A stretch of 64,000 nt of DNA from Flavobacteriales bacterium UBA2104 (GTDB lineage Bacteria; Bacteroidota; Bacteroidia; Flavobacteriales_D; Crocinitomicaceae): NCBI GenBank assembly GCA_002331485.1, contig DCYS01000003.1:12385-76384 (forward strand). Reading direction: 5' to 3'. Position numbers and translations under genes: made by a program. The notes under the pieces were generated by a model that did not search any database, had not been told where the DNA came from, and saw nothing but the letters and a program-made list of their open reading frames with translations. The number at the start of each line of letters is the position of its first letter. Position 1 is the first letter of the stretch. This document shows, piece by piece, positions 1 through 8,806 of this stretch.

Positions 1-810
1 AGTATTCAATATGCCCAACGTATTCAAAATGTAATACTACCGCCACTTACAGAGTTTGAAGATAATTTTGTAGAGAGCTTCGTCATGTTCAGACCAAGAG
101 ACATCGTATCTGGAGATTTTTATTGGATCGAAGAGGTAGATGATAAGATCTTCTTTTCTGTAGTGGATTGTACAGGACATGGTGTTCCTGGCGCGCTTGT
201 GAGTGTTGTGGGAGCGAATAGTCTGAATCGTTGTTTAATGGAGTTCGAGTTGAAAGAACCAGGTGAGATCTTGAATAAACTTTCTGAACTAGTAAAAGAA
301 ACGTTTGATAAAACAGATTCTGATGTTCGCGATGGAATGGATATGGCGTTATGCTGTATCGATAAGAATACACGCGAATTAACATTCTCTGGAGCATATA
401 ATCCTTTGTGGGTGATTCGTGAAGGTGCAGGAAAGATCGCAAAAGATCTGGAAGACTTTAATTTGATCGAAAGAAAAGATAAAACGTTCATTGAAGTGAA
501 GTCAAACAAACAGCCTGTGGGATACTCATACAGAGCTGAACCATTTAGAACCACAACAATACAGCTTGAAGAAAATGATATGGTTTATCTATTCAGTGAT
601 GGTTATGCTGACCAATTTGGTGGTACGGATGATGAGGTGATCGCAAAAGGGGGTAAGAAGTTTAAAACGGTAAACTTCAAGGACCTTTTAATGACACTTA
701 GTCATAAGCCACTTGACGATCAATTGCAGATCATAGAAGAGACATTTGACACCTGGAAAGGAGATCTTCCGCAAGTTGATGACGTTTGTGTGATAGGAGT
801 GCGAATCTAA
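1..810 (+). CDS. SpoIIE-type serine phosphatase, C-terminal part (5' end outside window)
   Basis: The reading frame is open from base 1, so the N-terminus lies upstream. What remains is a PP2C-like SpoIIE/RsbU phosphatase domain. Visible motifs are RPRDIVSGDFYW, DCTGHGVPGALVS, DGMDMALC and YLFSDGYADQFGG, ending with DDVCVIGVRI; the aspartates are the expected metal ligands. The family dephosphorylates anti-anti-sigma (STAS) proteins in partner-switching pathways. The preceding residues resemble the link between coiled coil and phosphatase domain in the full-length paralogue at 30902-33289, so the missing part is probably TPR repeats and one membrane helix (inference). The family call is secure; the target is unknown. 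Confidence 0.9.
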   Translation, partial: SIQYAQRIQNVILPPLTEFEDNFVESFVMFRPRDIVSGDFYWIEEVDDKIFFSVVDCTGHGVPGALVSVVGANSLNRCLMEFELKEPGEILNKLSELVKETFDKTDSDVRDGMDMALCCIDKNTRELTFSGAYNPLWVIREGAGKIAKDLEDFNLIERKDKTFIEVKSNKQPVGYSYRAEPFRTTTIQLEENDMVYLFSDGYADQFGGTDDEVIAKGGKKFKTVNFKDLLMTLSHKPLDDQLQIIEETFDTWKGDLPQVDDVCVIGVRI

Positions 811-835
811 AATCGGCATTTAGTAAAAACCTCCC

Positions 836-860
836 AATTCCTAATTCCTAATTCCTAATT
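836..860. repeat. AATTCCT tandem repeat (3.5 copies)
   Basis: Three full copies of the heptamer AATTCCT plus AATT lie between the convergent ends of the phosphatase and lptD. No hairpin terminator is visible there. It looks like a simple-sequence expansion without obvious function. Confidence 0.7.
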
Positions 861-868
861 AATAGAAC

Positions 869-3391
869 CTACAAGAATTCTGGCGGCTTACGTAATTCCA
901 GTTTTGCACTTTGGAATAGAGCAGAGGTAGCATTGAAACGAACTAAGAAACTTTGCTGACCTCCAACTGGTGTCCAATAAAATGCAAGTTGCCAGCAATG
1001 CATATCTCTATTCAATGAAATCCTCGTTTGTGTTAGCTGAGCTTCGCGCACATCATAACTTGAATTAAATCCAAGCTTCCAACGTTCTGTGAAGCTTACA
1101 TCTCCCGACATTACGATATTCTGATTTTGTGTATACCTACGTTCTTCAAAGGTTGTTGCATCCGTGTTCAAATTAAAAAACCATGTATGGGTTAAGTTGA
1201 TCTTCCATGGAATGTCAAAGTCGATGATCTCATGAGGGTTCATGGCGTAATATTGAAAATCTGCACCCCATTGATCACCTATCTCTTGTTGATTCTTCTC
1301 AATTTTCTCCTTTGATTTTTTCGAGGCAAATGTATAAGTAGTCGACAGGTTTACACTTCGCAGTCTTCCCGGACCTTGGCCTGTATTGACAGCATAATCA
1401 TTTATCATCTGACCGTTTACATCCCAGGCATAAGGTGAAAGCGAACCTCTAGAAACAAAACTTAATCCTGTGATCGGCGAAACGCGAAGCTGTAGGGAAA
1501 TATCAGACAACTGCATGGAGTCTTTGAAAATGTCGTAGTTCCCAGATAAACTCAAGGCATCAATGATACGTGTCTTGGCAAATTCCTCTGTGGTATCACG
1601 ACGGTTCCTATGTTTCAATTCAAATGTATTGTTCAATGAGAAGGAAATCACTCCTTGTTCACGACCCAATCCTTCACGATATAAACTCTGCTCATAAGGA
1701 GAGTAATTGACTTCGATCGTATCCGGACCTAAGGTTTCAGTTATGTAAGAACTAAGATCAGGTTGGTACCTGAATGATAGTCGCGGAGTCATAACGTGTC
1801 TCATTTTCATGGTCGGACTCCCAATAAAACTGTAGTATGCATAAAGATTTGTGGAAAGATCTGCCGTCATTGAGAAATCCTGTGAGAATCCAGCTCCGCG
1901 CAACGTATCGTTCACAATCTCATCTTCAACTGCATCATATCGCTTTTCTATAGATTGAAAATTGGTTCGCAGATTATAAGAAGCTGACGTATTCAGTGTA
2001 AGTATTTGGTTAAATAGCTGAAGCGGATAATTCATGGTCATACTCTGACGAATACCATTCTGAAACTGATTTTGCATGAGATCGAACCTTCTGTCCTCAA
2101 CAAGAGAATCGTGTATTATTCCTCTGTTTTTGGCTTCGAGGGAATATCGGAATCCGATCTTTTCATAAAACCGTTCTTTTCCTACGCCATTATTCAATCC
2201 TTTGAATGGGAAGAAACGATTCACATTAACATTGAAAGTAGGGAGGTCGACATCAATATTGTTTGAAGCAGAGTTTTGTTTCAATGCTGTTTTAAGTCCA
2301 ATCGTTACAGGTTTTCCCGGAAATGTTCTTACCAAGTTGACGTCTGAGTTAAAATTATTCTGGAAATACTGATTACTCAATGGGTCCAGTGTTGTTTGAC
2401 CATTGTTATCTGACTGGAAGTTAACGCGTGAATTGAATTGCCAATAAGGATTTGCCTTTGCTCCTTGCTGATGATTCCATCGAACCGTGATCTTCTGCTG
2501 TCTGGTACTATCTGGAAATCCTCTTTTGAATGAACTATAACCGAGATTCAAATTCCCTGTGAACTTATATCTCTTCTTATAATCAGTTTGATTTCGCAGC
2601 TCAAATGTTCCTGATGAATACAAGCTCCCATACAATGTAGTCTGAATTTTTTCAGATTTCTTGATAGGGAAATAATAACCAAGATCCTGGAAGCCGAATC
2701 CAAACTGAGAAACTGGAGAAACGAGTGGAAAGATCCATCCCGATTCCTCTCTGTCTTTTGTAGGTATAACGCTAAAAGGTAAACCTAATGGTGTAGGTAT
2801 TCCTTTGACGTATAAGTTCATTGGACCTGTTGCGATTCGTTCATCCGGAACCATAACGGCTTTAGATAACTGAAAATGAAAGTGAGGATCATCTAATTCG
2901 CAAGTTGTAAACTTACCTTGAGTAAAGTGGATCTGGTCGTTGCTGTGACGTTTTGCAACTCCCATTTGTAAGTACATTTCATCCTGTTGAGTCTTTAACT
3001 CTTCAATGTAACCTTTCTCTGTCTCAAAGTTATAACGAATACTGGCTGCGGTGAATGATTCGGAACCGTCAGTGAATTTAGGAATACCAACTCGACTGCT
3101 ATCTTCGTCATAAGTGTAGATCGCGTACACTTCCTTTTTCTCTATATCCATTTCGATCTTATCCGCAGTTAACGTGATCGTTTCATATTTTACTTCGGCC
3201 TCGCCGTAAAGTGTCACGATCTTCGTTTTAAAGTCAGCATATATAGAATCGGTGCATGAGTAATATACCGGGACTTCCATAGCATTACTCTCCCTGTAAA
3301 TGCGCTTTTTCTGAGCAAAAACATTGGGTATTAATAGGTTTATTAACAATCCAACGAAGATAATTTGCGCTATGGAATATTTTTTGCTCAA
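869..3391 (-). CDS. lptD: LPS-assembly outer-membrane protein LptD-like
   Basis: Large outer-membrane protein that would insert lipopolysaccharide into the outer leaflet. An OstA/LptA-like N-terminal region (motif VTLYGEAEVKYETITLTADK, roughly residues 45-140) is followed by a long beta-barrel rich in aromatic alternating strands. The longest frame starts at an ATG ending at 3466, but a TAnnTTTG box lies inside that extension (3434-3441). I therefore prefer the in-frame TTG at 3391, which gives about 840 residues and places a hydrophobic signal segment (IIFVGLLINLLIPNVFAQ) directly at the N-terminus. The gene is divergent from the amidase gene. The family call is good; the start is an inference. 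Confidence 0.85.
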   Translation of the reverse strand: MSKKYSIAQIIFVGLLINLLIPNVFAQKKRIYRESNAMEVPVYYSCTDSIYADFKTKIVTLYGEAEVKYETITLTADKIEMDIEKKEVYAIYTYDEDSSRVGIPKFTDGSESFTAASIRYNFETEKGYIEELKTQQDEMYLQMGVAKRHSNDQIHFTQGKFTTCELDDPHFHFQLSKAVMVPDERIATGPMNLYVKGIPTPLGLPFSVIPTKDREESGWIFPLVSPVSQFGFGFQDLGYYFPIKKSEKIQTTLYGSLYSSGTFELRNQTDYKKRYKFTGNLNLGYSSFKRGFPDSTRQQKITVRWNHQQGAKANPYWQFNSRVNFQSDNNGQTTLDPLSNQYFQNNFNSDVNLVRTFPGKPVTIGLKTALKQNSASNNIDVDLPTFNVNVNRFFPFKGLNNGVGKERFYEKIGFRYSLEAKNRGIIHDSLVEDRRFDLMQNQFQNGIRQSMTMNYPLQLFNQILTLNTSASYNLRTNFQSIEKRYDAVEDEIVNDTLRGAGFSQDFSMTADLSTNLYAYYSFIGSPTMKMRHVMTPRLSFRYQPDLSSYITETLGPDTIEVNYSPYEQSLYREGLGREQGVISFSLNNTFELKHRNRRDTTEEFAKTRIIDALSLSGNYDIFKDSMQLSDISLQLRVSPITGLSFVSRGSLSPYAWDVNGQMINDYAVNTGQGPGRLRSVNLSTTYTFASKKSKEKIEKNQQEIGDQWGADFQYYAMNPHEIIDFDIPWKINLTHTWFFNLNTDATTFEERRYTQNQNIVMSGDVSFTERWKLGFNSSYDVREAQLTQTRISLNRDMHCWQLAFYWTPVGGQQSFLVRFNATSALFQSAKLELRKPPEFL

Positions 3392-3401
3392 TGTGAACTT
3401 G

Positions 3402-3409
3402 TAAATTTG
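3402..3409 (+). promoter_or_regulatory. Probable -7 box for amidase gene
   Basis: TAAATTTG matches the Bacteroidota -7 consensus TAnnTTTG. A TTG at 3384-3386 lies 15 bases upstream, slightly close for a -33 element. Expected transcript start is near 3414, about 43 bases before the amidase ATG. Confidence 0.45.
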
Positions 3410-3433
3410 TATAGTTCGTCTACAAAACGGATG

Positions 3434-3441
3434 CAAAACTA
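3434..3441 (-). promoter_or_regulatory. Probable -7 box for lptD
   Basis: On the minus strand this reads TAGTTTTG, a full match to TAnnTTTG. It would start transcription near 3429, downstream of the first ATG of the longest lptD frame, which supports the TTG start at 3391. Confidence 0.45.
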
Positions 3442-3456
3442 AAAAATTACATTGTT

Positions 3457-4593
3457 GTGTGGTCATTTAAAATAAAAACAGTTGTACTCAGCCTCGCCTT
3501 ATTGTGGCTGACTCCTGTATTTGGTCAGGACGACATCGACGAAGCTTTGTCGAGTGGGATCAAGACTGTTGTTATAGATCCTGGTCATGGTGGTAAAGAC
3601 CCTGGATGTCATGGGGCAGTAACCAATGAAAAAACAGTTGTTCTAAAAATCGGTTTAAAGCTCGGTGAATACATCAAGAAGAAGTATCCGCATATCAATG
3701 TGATCTACACGCGAAAAAAAGATGAATTCATTGAATTGGATCGAAGAGCAGAAATAGCAAACGAAAACAACGCAGATCTATTTATTTGTATTCATGCAAA
3801 CGCTGCGGGTTCTTCTGCCCATGGAGCTGAATCATATGTATTAGGTCTTCATAGAACAGAAAGTCAACAAAAGGTAGCTGAACGAGAAAACAGTATCATT
3901 CATTTTGAAGAAAATAGTGAAGAGAAATACAAGGATTTTGATCTTTCACCCGATGCCATAATCGCTCGACAGTTGCAGTTGAGTATATTTTTGAATCACA
4001 GTATCAACTTTGCCTCTAAGATCCAGAATCAATTTGCGAAATTGGGAAGGTATGATAGAGGGGTAAAACAAGCTGGGTTCCTTGTTCTATACAAAACTAC
4101 TATGCCGAGTGTTTTGATCGAAACTGGATTCCTGACGAATAAAAAAGAGGAGACTTTCCTTAATGAATCAGTGAATCAAATAAAAATGGCTAACGCTATT
4201 TTTAAGGCCTTCCAGGAGTTCAAGAGTGAGATAGAAGGAGTAAACGCTCTAGTAGAAGATGGAGAAGGCTTTAAGGAAGATGTCAAGGATGAAGAGTCGC
4301 CATTTAGTGGGAACACTGAAGAAGAGGGTAAGGTTTACTTTAAAGTTCAGATCGAAACTTCAAGAGATAAATTAAAATCTTCTGATGATCGTTTTAAAGG
4401 CGTTCAGGTAAGTGAGTATGAGCAAAGCGGCTTGTTTAAGTATACCACAGGATTATTCAAAGAAGATTTTTCATCGGCGAACAATCTTAAAAAGGAAATG
4501 AGAGAGAAAGGATTTGAACATGCTTTTGTCGTTGCATTCAAGGATGGGAAAAGAATTCCTATTGGTGATGCACTCAAATTAGTACAGCGTTAA
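3457..4593 (+). CDS. N-acetylmuramoyl-L-alanine amidase (Amidase_3) with SPOR-like C-terminus
   Basis: Periplasmic cell-wall amidase that cleaves the bond between muramic acid and the stem peptide. A signal peptide (VVLSLALLWLTPVFGQ) is followed by the Amidase_3 fold: VVIDPGHGGKDPG with the first zinc His, a Glu in TNEKTVVLKIG, ICIHANA with the second His, and SVLIETGFLTN with the catalytic Glu. A region of roughly 70 residues at the C-terminus (YFKVQIETS to AFVVAFKDGKRI) resembles a SPOR peptidoglycan-binding domain. Its 378 residues suit the family. It is divergent from lptD and leads a forward cluster with the MlaD-like gene 63 bases downstream. Confidence 0.92.
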   Translation: MWSFKIKTVVLSLALLWLTPVFGQDDIDEALSSGIKTVVIDPGHGGKDPGCHGAVTNEKTVVLKIGLKLGEYIKKKYPHINVIYTRKKDEFIELDRRAEIANENNADLFICIHANAAGSSAHGAESYVLGLHRTESQQKVAERENSIIHFEENSEEKYKDFDLSPDAIIARQLQLSIFLNHSINFASKIQNQFAKLGRYDRGVKQAGFLVLYKTTMPSVLIETGFLTNKKEETFLNESVNQIKMANAIFKAFQEFKSEIEGVNALVEDGEGFKEDVKDEESPFSGNTEEEGKVYFKVQIETSRDKLKSSDDRFKGVQVSEYEQSGLFKYTTGLFKEDFSSANNLKKEMREKGFEHAFVVAFKDGKRIPIGDALKLVQR

Positions 4594-4656
4594 TTTCCTT
4601 GAATTTCCCACTGCTGTTAGCAATTTAACTATTATTTTAGCACAAAATACAGAGCA

Positions 4657-5697
4657 TTGAAAGTTTCAAAAGAATTTAAGACTGGTTTGGTAGTAGTGCT
4701 TGCAACCGCACTGTTGATTTATGGTGTGAACTACCTAAAGGGAAACAGTTTCTTTGGAGGAGATGACGTGTATTACGCTTACTTCCCTACATCTGGAGCA
4801 CTGACTCCTTCATCATCCGTAACCATGAATGGTGTAGAGATCGGTAAAGTACTTTCAGTAGATCTTGTAGATCCAAACAAATACGTTGATCCAAACAAAA
4901 GAGTACTGGTTAAATTCAATGTTCAAAATGAAAGATTGCAACTTGCGAAAGGCTCTGGGATCGAAATCGTTCCTGGTGTATTGAGCACGGGGATTCAATT
5001 ACAACAAAACTACATAGGAGATAAAGGATTCCATAAAGTAGGGGATACTTTACCAGGAACAGTGAGTGAAGAGATCACTGAACAGATCGAAAAGCAATTA
5101 CTTCCGGTTAAACGTAAAATGGAAGATTTAATGACATCTGTTGAAGGAATCGTCAATTCGATCACCTCTTTCTGGGATACATCAGCAGCAAATACACTTG
5201 ATCAAGGTTTGAATGAAGTTAAGATCGCGATTTCAAGATTTGGACGTGTTGCTTATAATGTCGATAACCTTATTCTCGAAGAGAAAGAAAAACTGGGGAG
5301 AATTCTGGATAACGTAGAATCGATTTCTTACAACTTCAAAAGGTCAAACGATGAGATCAGAAAAGCGGTCGGTAATGTGACAAAACTATCAGATTCTTTA
5401 TTGACGATCGACTTTAAAAATGCCATGGATGAAGCTATCTCAACGCTTGAAGGAGTCAATGAATTACTGGATGAGACGAATAAAGGTAATGGTACACTCG
5501 GTAAACTTTTACAGGATGAACAGCTCTACAATGAGTTGAATAAAACGAACCAACAGCTTCAGGAACTTGTTGAAGATATACAAGTACATCCGGAGCGTTA
5601 CATTCATGTGTCCGTCTTTGGATCGAAAACGAAGGGCGTCCCCATTAGTAAAGATGAGGAACGTAAGTTGAAAAAGATATTGGATTCAATACCCTAA
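4657..5697 (+). CDS. MlaD/MCE-family lipid-transport protein
   Basis: 346-residue MCE-domain protein starting with TTG (no ATG nearby; MKVSKEFKTGLVVVLATALL fits a family N-terminus). One N-terminal membrane helix (about residues 8-26) is followed by the MCE/MlaD domain (about 38-115, with LTPSSSVTMNGVEIGKV) and a helical tail of about 200 residues. MlaD proteins bind phospholipid in the periplasm and shuttle it between membranes with an MlaE-MlaF ABC complex. MlaE and MlaF are not in the window. The gene sits between amidase and iron-sulfur genes. Confidence 0.85.
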   Translation: MKVSKEFKTGLVVVLATALLIYGVNYLKGNSFFGGDDVYYAYFPTSGALTPSSSVTMNGVEIGKVLSVDLVDPNKYVDPNKRVLVKFNVQNERLQLAKGSGIEIVPGVLSTGIQLQQNYIGDKGFHKVGDTLPGTVSEEITEQIEKQLLPVKRKMEDLMTSVEGIVNSITSFWDTSAANTLDQGLNEVKIAISRFGRVAYNVDNLILEEKEKLGRILDNVESISYNFKRSNDEIRKAVGNVTKLSDSLLTIDFKNAMDEAISTLEGVNELLDETNKGNGTLGKLLQDEQLYNELNKTNQQLQELVEDIQVHPERYIHVSVFGSKTKGVPISKDEERKLKKILDSIP

Positions 5698-5712
5698 AAT
5701 AAAATAACATAC

Positions 5713-7053
5713 ATGGTTGCTATTATTGTTTTTGCAGTTTTACTTGTAGTAGGATTTGGAGCGTTCGCAATGAACGTTGGGAAGATCAGAAGTAACATCC
5801 TCATGGGACGTGATGTCGATCGATCAGACCGAAAAGGAGAGCGTTGGAAAGTAATGACTCTTGTTGCTTTTGGTCAAAAGAAGATGTTCAAACGTCCGAT
5901 CCCGGCAATTCTGCACTTTTGTTTGTATGCTGCTTTTGTGATCACACAGATAGAATTGATCGAGATCATTGCAGACGGAATATCTGGAGAACATCGCTTG
6001 TTCAGATCATCTCTAGGTGGATTTTATACATTTATGATCTCTTTTATTGAGATCTTATCTGTTCTTGCATTTATAGCAACATTTATCTTTCTCGCGAGAA
6101 GAAACTTGTTGAAGATTCCTCGTTTCAATATGAAGGAAATGAAAGGATGGCCTAAGTTAGATGGTAACTTGATCCTTGTTATGGAATTGGTCCTTATCTG
6201 CTTTATTTTTATGATGAATGGAGCTGATGAAGTGCTTTATCAACGTCAACTTTCACATGCTGAGAATTTAGGTGATGGAAGCTTTGGTTTTGCGATCTCT
6301 CAATTTGTTGGACCTGCTTTGTTCGGCGGACTTAGTGAAGCAGCTTTACATACTGTTGAAAGAGTAGGTTGGTGGGGACACATTGCTATGGTGTTCGTTT
6401 TCTTGAACTACTTACCGTTCTCAAAACACTTTCATATTCTGTTGGCTTTCCCAAATACATTTTATTCTAACCTTGAGAAGAAAGGGAAGTTTACAAACAT
6501 GGAGTCAGTGACGAAAGAAGTGAAGTTGATGATGGATCCTGACGCTGATCCTTTTGCTGCCCCAGCTCCTGCTGAAGGGGAAGAGGCTCCGGCTCGATTT
6601 GGTGCAAAAGATGTGGAAGATCTGACATGGAAGAATTTACTTGATTCATATACGTGTACGGAGTGTGGTAGATGTACTTCAGCTTGTCCGGCAAACCAAA
6701 CAGGAAAGCTCTTATCTCCTCGTAAGATCATGATGGATACAAGAGATCGTCTTGAAGAAAAAGGAAAAGGAATTCGTAAGAACGGTAAAGACTACGATGA
6801 TGGTAAATCACTACTTGGAGATTACATCACTGAAGAAGAATTGTGGGCATGTACATCATGTAATGCCTGCGTTGAAGAATGTCCTGTGAATATAGATCCA
6901 CTTTCGATCATTATGGATATGAGAAGAAACCTGGTAATGGAGGAATCAAAGGTTCCATCGGAATTGGCAGGTATGATCTCAAACATTGAGAATAATGGTG
7001 CACCGTGGCAGTTTAGTCAGGATGATCGTTTGAATTGGAAAGACGAAGATTAA
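5713..7053 (+). CDS. Membrane-anchored 4Fe-4S protein (HdrC/NarI-like electron carrier)
   Basis: The N-terminal 240 residues hold about five hydrophobic segments, as in NarI/DsrM-type membrane parts. The C-terminal part has two [4Fe-4S] ferredoxin motifs, CTECGRCTSACP (about residue 315) and CTSCNACVEECP (about 385). An Ala/Pro-rich linker (PFAAPAPAEGEEAPA) joins them. It probably passes electrons between a membrane carrier and the CCG protein at 7495-8289. This pairing is common in Bacteroidota, but the substrate is not known. It starts 15 bases after the MlaD-like gene, likely cotranscribed. Confidence 0.85.
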   Translation: MVAIIVFAVLLVVGFGAFAMNVGKIRSNILMGRDVDRSDRKGERWKVMTLVAFGQKKMFKRPIPAILHFCLYAAFVITQIELIEIIADGISGEHRLFRSSLGGFYTFMISFIEILSVLAFIATFIFLARRNLLKIPRFNMKEMKGWPKLDGNLILVMELVLICFIFMMNGADEVLYQRQLSHAENLGDGSFGFAISQFVGPALFGGLSEAALHTVERVGWWGHIAMVFVFLNYLPFSKHFHILLAFPNTFYSNLEKKGKFTNMESVTKEVKLMMDPDADPFAAPAPAEGEEAPARFGAKDVEDLTWKNLLDSYTCTECGRCTSACPANQTGKLLSPRKIMMDTRDRLEEKGKGIRKNGKDYDDGKSLLGDYITEEELWACTSCNACVEECPVNIDPLSIIMDMRRNLVMEESKVPSELAGMISNIENNGAPWQFSQDDRLNWKDED

Positions 7054-7074
7054 TCAAAGTACATAAAACTAAGA

Positions 7075-7488
7075 ATGGAATTAAAGGAAACATTCGAGAA
7101 TGGACAAAAGATAAGTCCAGTTTTACCTGAGGAGGTGAAGAATTACTTGATCGATATCGATGGAACGATATGCGACGATATTCCTAATGAGGAGCCTGAA
7201 AGAATGGCTACGGCAAATGTCTATCCAGATGCTTTGAAGATCTTAAATAAGTGGTATGATCAAGGGCATTACATCACGTTCTTTACATCTAGAACAAATG
7301 AACATCGTGAAGTAACGACAAAGTGGCTTGATGAGCATGGTTTTAAGTATCACGGATTGTTGATGGATAAGCCTAGAGGTGGTAATTACCACTGGATCGA
7401 TAATCATATTGTTCGTGCTACACGTTTTAATGGAGAATTTACAGAATTAACAGATAAGAACGCAACTATTCAAGTGTTCGAAAAATAA
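7075..7488 (+). CDS. Small HAD-superfamily phosphatase-like protein
   Basis: 137-residue HAD-fold protein. Motif I is LIDIDGTICDD (nucleophile and acid Asp), motif II is FFTSRT, and WIDNH near the C-terminus may supply the motif IV acid. There is no signal peptide, so it is cytosolic. The substrate cannot be told from sequence. It lies between the two iron-sulfur genes with gaps of 21 and 6 bases, which suggests one transcript and perhaps a role in that pathway (inference). Confidence 0.75.
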   Translation: MELKETFENGQKISPVLPEEVKNYLIDIDGTICDDIPNEEPERMATANVYPDALKILNKWYDQGHYITFFTSRTNEHREVTTKWLDEHGFKYHGLLMDKPRGGNYHWIDNHIVRATRFNGEFTELTDKNATIQVFEK

Positions 7489-7494
7489 AAGATT

Positions 7495-8289
7495 ATGAGT
7501 GAATTGATGAAAGTACCTACAATGTCAGAAATGACAGCAGCTGGTGAAGTTCCAGAAGTGTTATTTTGGGTAGGATGTGCAGGAAGCTTTGATGATCGTG
7601 CGAAAAAGATCACGAAAGCGATCGTTAAAATACTCAATAAATGTAATGTGAAATTCGCCGTACTTGGGGCTGAAGAATCATGTACCGGAGATCCCGCTAA
7701 AAGAGCAGGGAACGAGTTTTTATTTCAAATGCAAGCCATGATGAACATTCAGGTTCTTAATGGTTACGAAGTAAAGAAGATCGTCACTGGATGTCCTCAC
7801 TGCTTCAATACACTTAAAAACGAATATCCTGAACTTGGAGGTAATTATGACGTTGTTCACCATACACAATTGATCCAATCGTTGATCGAGGAAGGAAAGT
7901 TGAAAGTAGAAGGAGGAGAAACATTCAAAGGAAAGAAGATCACCTTCCACGATCCTTGTTATTTAGGACGTGCAAATGACGTTTACGAAGCACCTCGACA
8001 AATGCTTCAGAATCTTGATGCTGAATTAGCTGAAATGAAGCGTTGTCGTACAAAAGGATTGTGCTGCGGAGCTGGTGGGGCTCAGATGTTTAAAGAAGCA
8101 GAGAAAGGAAACAAAGAGGTGAACATCGAACGTACTGAAGATGCACTTGAAGTAAAGCCTGATGTTATTGCTACGGGATGCCCGTTTTGTAATACAATGA
8201 TGACAGATGGAGTGAAGAACAAGGAAAAAGAAGATAGCATTGAAGTACTCGATGTTGCAGAATTGATAGCAACCGCTGCCGATCTCTAA
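7495..8289 (+). CDS. CCG-domain iron-sulfur protein (HdrB/GlpC-like)
   Basis: 264 residues with two cysteine-rich CCG modules. The first includes VLFWVGCAGSFDD and VTGCPHCFNTLKNEYP, the second HDPCYLGRAND, CRTKGLCCGAGGAQMF and ATGCPFCNTMM. Such modules bind an iron-sulfur cluster in heterodisulfide-reductase B and lactate/glycerol-3-phosphate oxidase subunits. It probably works with the membrane ferredoxin protein at 5713-7053, which lacks CCG modules. It is cytosolic or peripheral. The family is clear, the substrate is not. Confidence 0.88.
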   Translation: MSELMKVPTMSEMTAAGEVPEVLFWVGCAGSFDDRAKKITKAIVKILNKCNVKFAVLGAEESCTGDPAKRAGNEFLFQMQAMMNIQVLNGYEVKKIVTGCPHCFNTLKNEYPELGGNYDVVHHTQLIQSLIEEGKLKVEGGETFKGKKITFHDPCYLGRANDVYEAPRQMLQNLDAELAEMKRCRTKGLCCGAGGAQMFKEAEKGNKEVNIERTEDALEVKPDVIATGCPFCNTMMTDGVKNKEKEDSIEVLDVAELIATAADL

Positions 8290-8299
8290 ATCTAGACCA

Positions 8300-8770
8300 A
8301 TGAAAGAGCTTGAAACTTTCGCAAATTTTCCGGATGATTCAAGAATCTGGTTGTACCAAACGGATCGAAAACTGACCGAGGAGGAAATGCTGAAAGTGAG
8401 TGAACGTCTATCTGTCTTTACAAAAGAATGGGCTGCTCACGGAAATAAGCTTTGGGCTTCTGCAGATGTTATCAATCCATATTTTGTTGTTGTTGCAGTT
8501 GATGAATCGAATACGCCACCTTCAGGGTGCTCCATAGATGCTTCAGTGAAGGAGTTACAAGCTTTAGGTAAAGAGCTTAACGTTGACTTTTTTACTCGGT
8601 TGAAAGTAACTTATGCGAAGAATGGTCAACTGGACCAAATTGATTTCGCAGATCTATCAAGCCTGGATAAAGATACATTGATTTGTGATCCACTCATCGC
8701 AAAACTAGGTGATTTGAGAAGCAAATTTCCAGTCAAACTAGAGAATAGCTCTTTTGCTCATGTTGTTTAG
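8300..8770 (+). CDS. Conserved Bacteroidota protein of unknown function
   Basis: 156-residue soluble protein, last gene of the forward cluster, 10 bases after the CCG gene. Sequences of this kind are often labelled 'ABC transporter ATPase' in Flavobacteria, but there is no Walker A, signature or Walker B motif here, so that name is not supported. Conserved-looking stretches are WLYQTDRKLTEEE, FTKEWAAHGNKL and FVVVAVDE. No function is proposed. Confidence 0.75.
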   Translation: MKELETFANFPDDSRIWLYQTDRKLTEEEMLKVSERLSVFTKEWAAHGNKLWASADVINPYFVVVAVDESNTPPSGCSIDASVKELQALGKELNVDFFTRLKVTYAKNGQLDQIDFADLSSLDKDTLICDPLIAKLGDLRSKFPVKLENSSFAHVV

Positions 8771-8806
8771 TTATACTTTTTAAGCAAGAGTTGACTAAAA
8801 GATCAA

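Noticed and set aside
8300..8770. ABC transporter ATPase
   Set aside because: No Walker or signature motifs; the name is a common database label for this short family.
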